From Chondrilla cf. caribensis (Eukaryota; Porifera; Demospongiae; Chondrillida; Chondrillidae): 64,000 nt of DNA. This document shows, piece after piece, positions 39,156 to 52,000 of this stretch (its first letter is position 1; the number at the start of each line of letters is the position of its first letter). A program made the translations under genes and the position numbers. The stretch is from the NCBI GenBank assembly GCA_964020155.1, contig OZ026562.1:2085001-2149000 (forward strand), given 5' to 3'. The notes below the pieces were generated by a model. That model was not told the DNA's origin, made no database searches, and saw nothing but the letters and a program-made list of their open reading frames with translations.

Positions 39156-42100
39156 ATGTGTGTGTGTAATCATGCATGCACTAATGCTATTCTGACTGTA
39201 CAGTAGAATGCTGTATGTACACTGGACTATTAAAATATGTCTCACCAATACGATGATTGGAAAACTCTTCAGCAAAGGACATAAGTCATTGTCATGAAAA
39301 CTGACACTGAACGTGCAAGGTATTAGATGGGTATTATAATAAGCAACATAAAACGTCACTGTGACAATCTTAGGATTAACAATGTACGATGCTATAATAT
39401 AGTAACTTACTTGAAAGCATGTAGGTTTCCTGTTATGTTATGTTGACCTGATGCAGTCTTGATTGTAACATTCCCAATGGCAGTAGCAGTCTATTATGAA
39501 TATAATAATATAATATTCTTATGATAGCATTAGTATAATTAAAATATGCTGGTCTAACTTGTTAGACCTCAATGCAAGTAAAGAGTGAGACGGTCTAGTG
39601 GGTATAGTGACCAAGTCACACCCTAACACAAATCAGATGCATTTGCCTAGAATTGCAGTAAACCCACATAAATTTCAACCTTCTACAACCTTGTAGACAA
39701 TCACGTAGAAAATATAATGCGAAACTGTATGGGGTTACAAAAATGGTTGAACAGCTAGCTCTTGTCATATATCAAAATTCGATGTAATTCACTAGCCAGA
39801 TAATTTTTAACATCAAATGTTTTGACAGCTGACTGCTGTCTTCTTCAGTGGTATGAATGAAGAATACAGTTAGGTTTAAGGTTGAATAATCTATATAATA
39901 TGATATTCACAAATCACCTCATAATTCGCCTTATAGTATTCTACACTGTGACAATAATTCAATAACTGGTGACCCTGGTGACCCCAATTGATGTGGGCAG
40001 TGGGCAATTACAGTGCATACCTTTTATTACTATCATTTAATTTTACATAAACTATATCAGCTTTGGTGTATATGGATAGGTTTCAATGTTCACATATATA
40101 ATTACATGCTGTGTGAATCTATGCACTTTCATAATATATATGTGCATGCACACATAATGCAGTGCATTATTCACCAGAGGATGAAGAGACATACATATGC
40201 ACCATACTACTCACTCCATTGATTGTACATCGACTGCAGCTGCTTGAAGTCAGCAGTTCAACTATGAAACCAAATTTAAATGTAATTCCTCTTGTTGTTA
40301 TGGTTACCGTAGGTGGACAGTTTGCTTTTAGGTTAATTGCATTCTATATAAGAACAAGAGTCAGATTCAGTCATGTAATGTCTATATTAGAATATAGATA
40401 CCTATATATTTATGTACCAAACAATTTTCAGGAAAATTGCTGGAACCTGCAATTGTTGGAGTTGAGCATCTGGAGCCACTCCCTGTAAGAATGAGTCTAG
40501 CTATCTGTGAAAATAGAAAGAGGTATATTGCTTGTTAATTATACATATATTGCTTGTTTATTATACATATAATGCTTGTTGTACTTTTGGAAATGTTACA
40601 TAATATAATGCGATATACTCCATTGACAACTTACCCGATTGAGATCGGAGGGCAAACAGAATGAGTGCTGCAATGCTCCACTCCGATAATATGTATCCAG
40701 AGCAGTGTTGATAACATAGTCAGACCCTCTAATGTAGTAAGGGCAGGTAGCCCTTGGTTCAGGTGAAACAGGAAGGGCTCGAGGAACAAAGGAGAAGGTT
40801 GACTGTAATCCACAGGGACTGAATTTACCCTAAATTAAATACAGAATAGGTGCAGTTAAATGCGCGAATAACGATCCGATTTACTTTGCAATAGCAATTA
40901 ATATGTAGTACAACTCATCTCTGACATAAGGTGCACAGTGGATTAAGTATAAATTAGACCAAAACTTGTGACAAATATCCACAAAATGAAACCAAACATA
41001 TACAACTATAGATTGTTTACCCTTGCTAACCTTGAGTTTGGAAGCAGCATAACCAGAGCCTGTTGCTATGGAACCAACTAGACTGTAGTCTATGCATATG
41101 TTGTTAGCAACTCTTTGGGTTTCTAAATAATACAGAATTGATTTATAGAAACAAGTATCATTGAAAACCTTCGTACTTTATATCTTGTGGCTTAACACTT
41201 CTGAAGATTCTAACAAACTTTTGAAGGAATTGATCACGTCAGTGGCTTGAGCCTGCAGTGCCTTCTTTAACAGAGGGCAAGTCTAATCAAATCCAGGTAT
41301 AGTGAATATAATTTCAGTAATGTAGAAACCAAATCACTGTGATATTATCATAATAATAATACATTAAAGTCTGCCAACTCAATATGAATGACATTCACAC
41401 TCCAACATACTTTATCCTCTAGTGAACTTGTCAGCTTACTCTTGAATATACCAATCAGGAGATTGTATAGACCACTATAATAATAGTTGTAAGGACGATA
41501 ATGTAAATTAATCAACAATACATGGTATTAATTACTAATGCAAATTTCTATGAAAACATTGTAATTGTACAGTATACAGCAAGTAATCATTTCACACACC
41601 TTAGCCAGGTTCCTCCAACTCTTGCACTGAAACCTGATATCGATCCTTTACAATCGCATATTCTAAAAGAGTACTGTCCCGATGCAACTCCCACATTAAT
41701 TTCTATTGACTGAGTGAGAGTTCCACTTATTGTCACATGTCCACTGTCACAGATTTTAAACCAACCACTGTATTTATGTAGAACATGAAAGCACGTAATG
41801 TGCTATATACATTTATCTCATTCATTGTTCATGCACACTCATGTATAATGCATATCCTGCAACTGTGATAACTATCTATATGCAACAGAACACATTACTT
41901 TTAAAGGTTTAGAGTACAGTACTAAACCATAGCAAAATATATCAGATGCATGCCTGTAGTATATATCTATATAACATGCTATACATGTCCACTAATTATT
42001 TAAACTGCTTCAGTCTCTAAATGAAATTATACCTTTTATAGGGAATAAATTACAGTCATATGAATTGCACAAACTGTCTTTGGATGAAGGCAATACCATT

Positions 42101-43207
42101 AAGTAAATTATTAGATGTATTGGCTCTCAAAAATTTTATAAATTTAATAAGTCTTAAATAATCACTTAACCTTTACAGTATTAATAGGCTATCTATGTAA
42201 GTGTTTTAAATATATTTAGAGAAAGGTGAATTTCACCATAGGCATCACCCTCCAAGTCATTAACAATTATGTGTGTGCCTTATTTATCTCTTTAGGTACA
42301 GTACTTCTACTTGCTGATGACGAACCCCAGGGTTGGAGGGATGAAGACTACCTTTACTAGACTGTGTTTCTGAATGCTCCCAAATCCCAAAAGATTAGCT
42401 CATCACCAAAATATTATGAACTATTAATTTTGGCTCACAGTGTGTTAAAATTTTAGCCTTGATCTAGAGTAAACTCTTCATCCGCTAGCTCACCTTCCTA
42501 TGCAATATCTGAAGTTAAGAACTCCTCTCAAACTAATTGTAATGGCTGTATTCATGCCACATGGTGAGGTTTTGATTGAGCAGCCAGAAACAGTGAGAGA
42601 TGATACCCGAATGCTGTAGGAACAATGAAATTGTGATGCTTGAAATATATGACTTAGAGAATCTTACATGAAGTAGATATGTATTTACAGCTCACTTTGA
42701 TATTTGAAATCTACCACTATTGAAATTGGGTATCGTGATGGCTGAGAGCGAGCATTGAAGATATCGGCAGCCAACTCTAGAAACTGTTGCAACATTAAAG
42801 TTGGAGTGAAGAGAGACAGGCAATTGCAAATGTATTGAGTCAAAAAATAAATTCTGATGTAGTAAATACAAAAGTATTGAGCTTCTGACTCACACTCACT
42901 ATTAATAACCACTTTCAGCTTGAAATGCTTGTTTCAAGCTGAAAGTGGTTAGTTATAGTAGACTGCACAGATGACTTTCATCCTATATTACTAATTATTA
43001 CACACCAAGTATACAGATCCTGAATGCTCAACATCATGTATTGCATAGCTCAGATTAGCAAGTACATATGTATGATTACTTACTGTCATTGAGACCATTT
43101 TGAGTGATCCCAACTACAACTCCTGGATTCTGACCAGTCACCAGAGGGGCACTAGCACCTAATAGGCCCAGAAGAATGAATGAATGACCAAGGCAGAGCA
43201 TTTTCAT
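38064..43207 (-). CDS. BPI: BPI/LBP-like protein, gene E (about 484 aa)
   Basis: Secreted BPI/LBP-family protein. Exons, 5' to 3': 43084-43207, 42696-42783, 42494-42613, 41600-41767, 41411-41474, 41219-41282, 41031-41122, 40635-40829, 40418-40504, 40215-40343, 39411-39490, 39246-39300, 38846-38924, 38694-38770, 38064-38096. Phases join, giving 1455 nt. Signal peptide MKMLCLGHSFILLGLLGASA, then QNPGVVVGITQNGL. Exon 8 is 33 nt (11 codons) shorter than in C and D because sequence between GLQ and TFSF is lost, in frame; it keeps SDYVINTALDTYYRSGAL. Exon 14 keeps ERLAVGFPLPELK. The last exon is shrunken (ten codons) and its acceptor is TTTTGAAG rather than TTTTTGTAG, so the C-terminus is uncertain. 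A perfect 20-bp hairpin lies in intron 1. Confidence 0.84.
38984..39168. repeat. (TG)n tract in intron 12 of gene E
   Basis: TG-rich from about 38984 and dense from 39042 to 39168. Same position relative to exon 13 as the tracts in C and D (about 60 nt from the acceptor). Confidence 0.95.
42906..42951. repeat. Perfect 20-bp inverted repeat (hairpin)
   Basis: Arms at 42906-42925 (TAACCACTTTCAGCTTGAAA) and 42932-42951 around a 6-nt loop TGCTTG. It sits in intron 1 of gene E. The homologous intron of gene D (near 28055-28100) has one arm-like sequence but no hairpin. Confidence 0.9.
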
Positions 43208-43254
43208 CTGATTAGTCCAAATGTATGTATCACTTCGAGGATCTTTACCCGGCA

Positions 43255-43340
43255 AGATGACCAGCAGCAGTGCTGGCTCCATTCATATATACTTTTGCTT
43301 TGGTACTTGTATGGTAAACAATCAGTATAGGAAGTGGTAA
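43255..43340 (-). promoter_or_regulatory. Promoter of gene E
   Basis: TATA box reading TATATATGAAT on the minus strand near 43281-43291, and an ETS-like ATAGGAAGTG at 43327-43336 on the plus strand, in the same order and spacing as in C and D. Confidence 0.55.
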
Positions 43341-43473
43341 TAGGTAAAGATCAATAAATATCTCACTCACGTGAAACAGTATATACTCAATGAATGTAGA
43401 CAGATACAACTGGTTTAAGGTACAATATTTAGCGGATAATTGATTGTATAGCATTTTATTCTACATTTAACAA

Positions 43474-43618
<145 letters not shown>

Positions 43619-43689
43619 GGGAGGGAGTATATTAAAACAAAAATTACTTAGTACTAGGTATCCTTTCTAAAATGTTATTACATATAAAT

Positions 43690-43842
43690 GTACTTCCCTC
43701 AGTCCCTAGCTTATGTACACTATATCAAGCAGTACCTTGAAGGGTACATCCAATCTGTACTAAGTCTTTTTATCAAAAGACTTACCATTAAGTACTGATT
43801 GACATAGTGTACATGAGCTATAGACACTGAGTGAAGAGTACG
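43690..43842. mobile_element. Hairpin MITE with TA ends
   Basis: The two halves are imperfect reverse complements over about 70 bp (left CTTATGTACACTATATCAAG, right reverse complement CTCATGTACACTATGTCAAT), meeting near TTTTTATCAAAA. The outermost bases are TA on both sides. This is typical of a small palindromic MITE. It carries no gene. Confidence 0.6.
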
Positions 43843-44634
43843 TATTAACAGGAATGTTTACTAGCAAGGGTACTTAATGACTGAACAGGTTTCGTTATCC
43901 TCTGATGTAAGTACTGAATTGAGATATCATTTGAATTATTTATATATACTAAGCATGTTGGACTTAAGATTGGATTCCTTGATTTTTTTCCTTTGTGCCA
44001 AGCAGACAAGAAACCATTGTGTGGATGTGTGGCTGTTTACACTGCCACTTTTAGTAAATGGAATTGGGATAAAATCTATAAATTAGGAAACCTTACAGAT
44101 CTGAACCCTATTAACAAGATTCCTCAAGTGTGGCCAAGTGCGTGCGTGGGTGTGTGCACACCTGCCCATATGTCTGTAAGATACATCTATGGGTGCACAA
44201 CACTATTGTGAGTACAATTATAACTTATATTTATGCTACCAGACTGTGTGTATGTGTACATTAAAGACAGCACCAGGGTAATATCATCACACTGCACACT
44301 TGAGCAAGCCAATACCCAATAAGTGCCTATGCATAATCATGTTTTTTCAATTTTGACACCACTTGGGAAGACAAAATTTGCAGTCTGTGTTTGCAGCTAA
44401 TTGGAATAACACGTTCACACTTAGGCACTTATTTGGTATTATCAATCTGAATTACCTTCTTACCGCCAGGGTAATATAGGGATTACTGCCCACTCCAGAA
44501 GCCCAATACCAAATAAGTACCTATTAATTTCATAAACTTGTTTTTTCAATGATTTGACACTGTGTGGGAAACCAAAATGATTGAGGTCAATGAATAATTG
44601 AAAAAACATGTTTATGCAGTATCGCTGATATTCC

Positions 44635-44678
<44 letters not shown>

Positions 44679-44868
44679 TGTACGTGTGTGAGTCCCCTAT
44701 CTTGCCACGTACGTACTGTGCTGTATCATTATTTTTATTCATCATTACATTTTGCAGAGGAAAAAGTGCTGTTGAGAGGTATACTATCATTGGCTGTTCA
44801 AGGCAGGTTGCTCTTGCATTCTCAGCTGTGATCAACCACCATGACACATATGTGTTTTTGTATGTCTG

Positions 44869-44899
<31 letters not shown>

Positions 44900-46005
44900 A
44901 TGCGTGTGTGTGTGAGCATAATGGAAAGAGAAATCTGGTTGATCAGTACATGTACGTATATGATTGTCATGTGCATGCAGCAAGTGGTGTTACAGTACTT
45001 TTATTAAGATATCCGAGCCTACCTGTGTAGCGTAGTTGCAATATTTTAGAAATGAACGTAACCTATTGAAATTGCATGCTGCACAACTCACCAACAAGGT
45101 TTGCTCTAAATCTGCACCTTGTAAATCCAACAAAGTGCATCACATAACCTGTTCTTTCCCCCAAACATACAAGGTGTACTTACCCATCATCAATTGAAAG
45201 GTTCCAAAATCAATTAAGAATAGCATTCTAGTATGGATTCAGTTTGTCACAAATCACAACACAATTATGATGAGCAGATTTAAAATCAATTGTGTAAAAG
45301 ATGCTCTGTTATGTTGATGCCACTTTAGTCCCCAGTAAAGCACAAATAGTGGAGCAAGTAACAGGAGGTTGTGGTTTCATTGGTATGAACTGTACAATGT
45401 GATTTCCAGGCACAATTAGTGCACGGTGCATTTCTTAAGATTTCTGAGCCTAACCTGGTGTAGCTAAGCTGTGATGCCTCAAAAAGGACTGTTCCAATTG
45501 TTTAACACACATTTGTATGTTGACAATTGCTTTCAATTGTCTTACGTACTTCACAGATGCATTAGTGTGGGTGTTATATAGTTGTATTTTTGTGGGTTCT
45601 GCCCATGTTTGTATATAGATTGGGCTTATTTTTTCAGTTGATTCATGTGCTTTGATATATTAATAAATTTGACTTAATTCACACTTCATCAGGATAGGCA
45701 TTTCAATTACATAGCTATGGATGTTTCTACAGTTTACATATTTGGAAGGGAAGAGGGGAGAATGTACATGTGCTATAAGGACGGCTGGAGCTACTATCTT
45801 GTGTCTTAATGGTCACGTGCCTGTTCATTTCACAAGCCTGTGTATTGTTGTTTCATTTCATTGACTGATAATAAAATTACACCAAGGAAATAACCACATA
45901 CAAAAATATACATTATTCAAAAACATTGTCAAAATATTTTTATATTTGGTTGTAATTATTATATAATGTATAACTATAGTTACACAATAATAATGTTATG
46001 CAAAA
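43843..46005. other. Intergenic region between the BPI cluster and the HELZ2-like gene
   Basis: No convincing gene on either strand. Two direct repeats about 195 bp apart (about 44267-44370 and 44466-44580; both have CCAGGGTAATAT and CCAATACC.AATAAGT) look like remnants of an element. A short TG tract lies at 44638-44690. An open frame at about 44755-44850 lacks usable flanking sites. A partial duplication around GAGCCTA(A)CCTG.GTAGC appears at about 45013 and 45447. Confidence 0.5.
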
Positions 46006-49000
46006 CTAGTGCCTTATGCAGCCACGATCAGTGTAATGGATTATGAGCTTGTGCCACATTTCATCACAGCTGAGGAGTCGAGAATTGCCTGATAAAACAA
46101 ATGGACTAATGGGCATGAGAGCATTGAATAAACAACTGCTTACAATTACATGTATGTACATAGTATGCCAATTAAAGTGTGTGGAAGGAAAATGTTGTGT
46201 TTTATCCAAGAACATTTAGGTCATCGCAATAGTACACATGCACAATGAAGTGTGGCACTTGGTTAACAAGGATTAAAAACACTCAAATGTAACATATGTA
46301 TATATGCTTAATACATCACTGTTACAACATTTCTGACATTTTCGGCTGCACGCTGTTAGGCTCACCAACAATGATTAGTCCAAACCTGCTTCTTGTAATA
46401 CCAACACAGATTTGATGAGGATTGGTGACAAAACCGATGTGTTCATTCAACCAGCTCTTGTCATGTCTGACCAGCTGTGGGTCGAAATCCTCATCCTTCA
46501 TTGTCCTCACAAGTGAGAGAATTACAATTGGAAATTCACTTCCTGGAAAACACAAACAATCAGCTACAAATAAATTACAGCTATTAATTGACCAATGGTC
46601 CTATTTCGCAGCCTTTAGAGCATTACCATAAGCAATTGCACTTCGCAATCAGATGTACTTACGTACATAGTGTACTGCTTAAAAATTAAAACCCATCATC
46701 ATCCACACATTAAGTACTAACTCACACATGTGGACATAATAGAGCAGTTACACAATTCCTGTATGAAGGTAATTCCGGCTGTATATTAGTAGGGTTACAA
46801 CTATGGATACAGATGTCTCCATTTGGCATACTAGCATGACTTCATATGAAACCCCGATGTACAGAGAGGTAACATGCTTTAGGACTGGGACAGTTGGGCA
46901 TGAGGTTACATTTGTGTGCAATTGACTACCAAAGGTCACATCCATGATTACAGTATGTGCTACATGTACACCAAACAAAAATGTGAGAAGTCAGAAGAAG
47001 AAAAATGAGCTCTCAAAATGCACTCATGTACGTAGATGGATATACTTATGCTCACCCTGGCTTTCATTGATGCTTTGTACTCTAATACCCTTGAGGCATC
47101 CCTTCTTGTCCATTCCATTACTAATACAGTCTTTCTGTGCATTGTATGGAGTAAGTACTGCTATCTCCCGAGGATTAATTCCAACTGTTGTGACAAGCTG
47201 TTCTGCAATTTTGATCTACATCCGTGTATATACATATAACACATATCAAATCACACATATAGAGCTGATACATGATAGTATACTATACAGGAATTTTGGT
47301 ATTGAGGATCAATGACCTGTTGAGGTATGGGCCAACTAGTGAAACAAGTAATTTTAATTCAAAAACTCGTGGAGCTGCTGCCCCCGCACTCAAATTACTT
47401 GGGCATCTCTTGTAGGTTCAAAAGACTCTTCGCTGAAGTTATTACATTTGGCGGAGCTTCAGCACATGAATTCTAGCCCAATTTCTAATAGTTGGCGTTC
47501 GAAATCGGCCATCGTTTTTGCACGATATAAATTATACCGGAATTCCAGAAAATAATGTGTGATTAAAATAAAATGAATCATCCAAATCTGGAGTAGAATT
47601 ATATGAATGCTATTATAAAATGTGCAATGCCATTTTGAACACCAGAAACGAATAGTGCGCGCTTAAAAATGGCGTTCAAATAATGCGCAGGCAAATTCAC
47701 TCGCAAAGTTCGCATTTATAAAATACTGCTTTAATTTCCGGAATTACGGTAATATAAATCAAGTGTTGCAGTAGCAGCATAGGAATGCATATTATATATA
47801 TATAATATTATTATTATATTGGATGAACGTAACATATCGGTTCGAAGTCAAAATGAAAATAATAGGGGGCCTAGGGGCCACCTGTGGCAGCTCCTAAAAA
47901 TGTGAATGTTTGACGTGGACATGTATAATCGAATATATGGAATGATTAAGCAGAAAACATAGAACAAGTAGTAAGCAAACCGTCAAAAATGAAGACGTTT
48001 GCTATAAGTAAGATCTACAGATTCTTAATTATTGGTCATGCTTTTCAAGGTACATATTGACTAAGCAAATTTCACTATATACGACAAAAACGCAAATGTT
48101 CAATCCCATAGTGCATACCATGGTACAAACATCTACTAACCACTTTATTGGCTTCCTTTGTATTGCATTTTGATTCAAGTTTTGCCTTGTCCATTGAACC
48201 AACAAATGACTCACTCCCATCCTTGACATCGTAGAATACAGTGGGTATTTTTGGTTGAGGCCAAAAGCCTTTAAACCTAGGATAACCCTGGCAAAACTTA
48301 TCATAAGCTCCATTTATTTGTTCGGCAGTTTCGAGGGACCTTCCATAGAAGTTATCAGATGGAAATTTGCACAGTTCCCTATGCTGTGAAATGGAAAAGT
48401 GCACAGAACTGATCATGAAGACAAGCACCTCTTTGTGTTCTAGATGTTTGGCATGTATAGCTAGAAGCCTTAGGGAAACTTGCTAATATATATCGGTCAA
48501 CTACACCACGAAATTACAGATCTATAGCCAGTGCTGCTAAATTGCTAACACATTTATTGACACAAGTTCAGATGCGTCATTCAGAATATGATGGAGAAGG
48601 TTCCATTGTACAGAGCCATACTATCACTAGGATGCACATTGGTATACCATCTAAATAGATTTTATATATGTACTTCATGCAGCCATACCATTCTGTACTG
48701 TACTTTCAGGCATATAAAGCAACCTGCATCATCAGAATCGATCCCCCTCTTCTTACATATGTCAGCGTATCTCTCAAACAGAGACCTTCCAAGACCATTT
48801 TCTTCCGCTGACCTACGTAAAGTGAGAACACACAACTACACATAATCAATGATAACAGTAGCAATGTGTGGGTCTATGTCCATGTACAGTGCTCTCACAG
48901 TGAGATTGTGACAATATTTTAAATGCAATCATAGTATTTACAAATTTGATTTCACACACAAACACACTTGTGTTGTTGAACACAGCATATTAACCTTGTT

Positions 49001-52000
49001 CACTACAATTACTAGCATTGCCCACACCTTAAATACATGAACGAAGGAAACCTTGCTAGTGTAATTATATACACAGGATATCATCTTACTGACTTGTTTA
49101 GGATGACTGGCTGCAGTTGCTTGTGGTCACCAATGAGAACAACTTGTGTAGCATGCTGCATAGCTGCTATACATTCCACCTCCGTGGCCATACCACTTTC
49201 GTCAATAATGCATTGCATAACCCTTTCGTGTAATTGTGCAATCCTCTCACCAGCTGCTTCGTTACAAGTACACAGAATGACATCATAATTCTCCTGAAGC
49301 ACTTCATCCTCAGCCTGCTTTCTGACCTTGTGGTAACAAGTCTTCTCCTCTTCACTGACTATTTCAGATCTACGAGCCTTTTCAGCAAAGGTTTCCTCAT
49401 GCCTTCGTATTTTGTCACCATATTTTCCATCCAGCACTTTTTGGTGGAGGGTGTAATGGGCCAGGTACTTTGGACACTTCTCCACATGGATGGGGGTGAA
49501 CAGCTCCGGTAAATTATTAGGGCCTGTTCGTCCAGTAAGTTCACCAGCACGGCTGTATATGCGCAGGACTTTTAACTTCTGAGTTTGTGAAGGTTCCAAA
49601 AGTGAATGAAATTTTTCTAACACAATATGAAAAATACATGTGAAATAGGGCAAAGATGTGCTCAAGAGGATACACATAGTACAAAGCTGGTGCAAAATTA
49701 CGTGTATATGCATGTGTGTGTGTGTGTGCGTGCACGCATGCATGCGTGTGTGTGTGCTGTGTGTACATGTGCATGTATTTCAATGTGTCAATGTATATAC
49801 AAAATATGCTAGAATATGTACATAAGCGTCTAGTAAATGATAAAACACAGACAACAACAAAAGCAGGTACATAAATATATATGCGAACATACATACAGTA
49901 CAGAGCATACGTGTACAGACTTACCAAGCACCACATTCACAGCCTTGTTGGATGGTCCGCAATACAGTACACACTTTCCGTTTTTAGTTATGTGGTTGTG
50001 CCTGACAAAGGCATAAGCTAGATGAGCTCCTGTTTCACTCTTCCCAGTTCCTACATGCAGGGATCAGGATGGTGATGTCCACACCACAAAATGTACATCC
50101 CACATAGCAGAGGATCACAAATGTTCACCTTATGTATGTCCACAACAAACTAGATATTGGATTGCTGGATATCCAGTAAGGGACATACCAGACTATCTAC
50201 ATCATGAAAGTTACAGCTCAGTATGGTAGGTGTGTACGCGCGTGTATGTGTCTCTCTCTCTCTCTGTGTGTTTGTGTGTGTGTGTGTGCGTGCGTGCGTG
50301 CGTGTGCACAAATATTTAGATGAGCATTGTAATGTTACAGAGACCTAATGAGAAACTACCATCACAAATCCCTAATTATTAAGGATATACATACACAGAG
50401 TATACATACCTGGAGGTCCTTGGATAAGGTAAAAACTGTTCTGGAGTGCTCTGGAGATAGCCAACTTTTGTTCTGTGTTCAACCATCTTGTTTTCCTGCT
50501 GTGTGACCACAACTGATGAACCAAGGGGTCCTTTAACACATCACTCAAGGCACCTAAGGGAAAAATTGACAATAATAATAAGAATAATATACAATTTAAT
50601 GTCACTGTGAATTCTACATCTTGGCATGACAGTGTGGCGGTCTTCATAAAAAGGTGTGTTTCAATCTCCCAAAGTCTGTATGTATATTGCCTACATATGT
50701 ATATGTGTACAATATCGTCACTAACCATTAATACTAGCTGAAGGAATTAAGTTTACATTGCCCAACACAATGCTCTCTAGTAGGGAGTTTTCGGTCGACA
50801 GTATCGATCTCAATGCTGAATACAATCTCCTGTGAAATTATATATTAAATAGTAGAATAATTCTACTGTATGTGTGTGTGTACATGTACATGTGTGTGTG
50901 CGTGCATGTGTGTACATGTACGTGTGTGTGTGTGTATGTGTGTGTGTTTGTGTGTAGGCATGTGTATGTTTCTGGTGAGAGCAAATATGCAATTAATTGT
51001 ATTTGTGTGAAAAGTTTCTTCCTGCATGTATGTATAATACCTCATTGATATTGAATTGGGGACAAGTTGCAAAGTACAATATGGAGGGTCTTCTCGGCTT
51101 AAGAATGGATGCATCATTGAGGACACCATTGCATTCAGTTTCCCAGTGGTCTTCATCTTGATCTCTACACCTCTATCTTCATCATGATCTCTACACCTCT
51201 CCTCTTCGGGAATCTCTTCCCTTTCTTTCGACGTAACCACAAAATGGTATACAGCTCTTGCAGCAGGTGGAGCTGAGTAGATATTTGGAGCAATTCCTGG
51301 CACCCGATCAAGCGGTATATCATATTGTGCACATAAAAAGTTACCAGTCTCAGGCAAAATGAACAATTGTGCTCTGTCTAGAACTTCTTTAGGGATGGTG
51401 AGAGAGACTTCTCCTAGTGGAACATAGTGGGGTTCTTCGGTGGCTGTATTGGCCTTTTTCAGTGGTGGCCAAACCAGGGCAGCATTTTGGAAGTAAATGT
51501 GTTCGATTCCTTGATCTGTTGGCGCATTCTCAGCTGCTTCAGCCAACAGGACCTCTTCCCACATGTTCACATACTGTTGCACAGAAGAATATTTGTCCAT
51601 CGATGCATTGTGAAGTATGGGGTTCGAGAAGCACTTCGACGCATACTTGATGTGGTGTACACAGATATTGAGAAAGGGAACAGGTTGCACTAAATGGATC
51701 TCGCTACTAAGAGTAGGACCACTTCTGTTACAACCGACCCATGTAGGAAGCATATCACCTTCACCTAACCTCCTTGTTACTTCAATCTGAACAAACGAAG
51801 CTTCAGTACCACTGATTTCGTATGGCTTGTTGTTCGTATGATTGCAATACAATCTGGCCAGCTGGGTACGCAATTCCATTTCAGCAGTATCTGAATTCTG
51901 AGCAAAATAGTTGCTCAGTAAGGTAGCAGATATCTGTGGAGTGAGGTGTTCCAAGCTCCATGCTTCCCTCTTAAGCTTTCTACTCGGATCTTCTCTCACA

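Noticed and set aside
44755..44850. Plus-strand exon (GKSAVERYTIIGCSRQVALA)
   Set aside because: Frame choice is ambiguous, there is no partner exon, and the downstream side runs into TG repeats.
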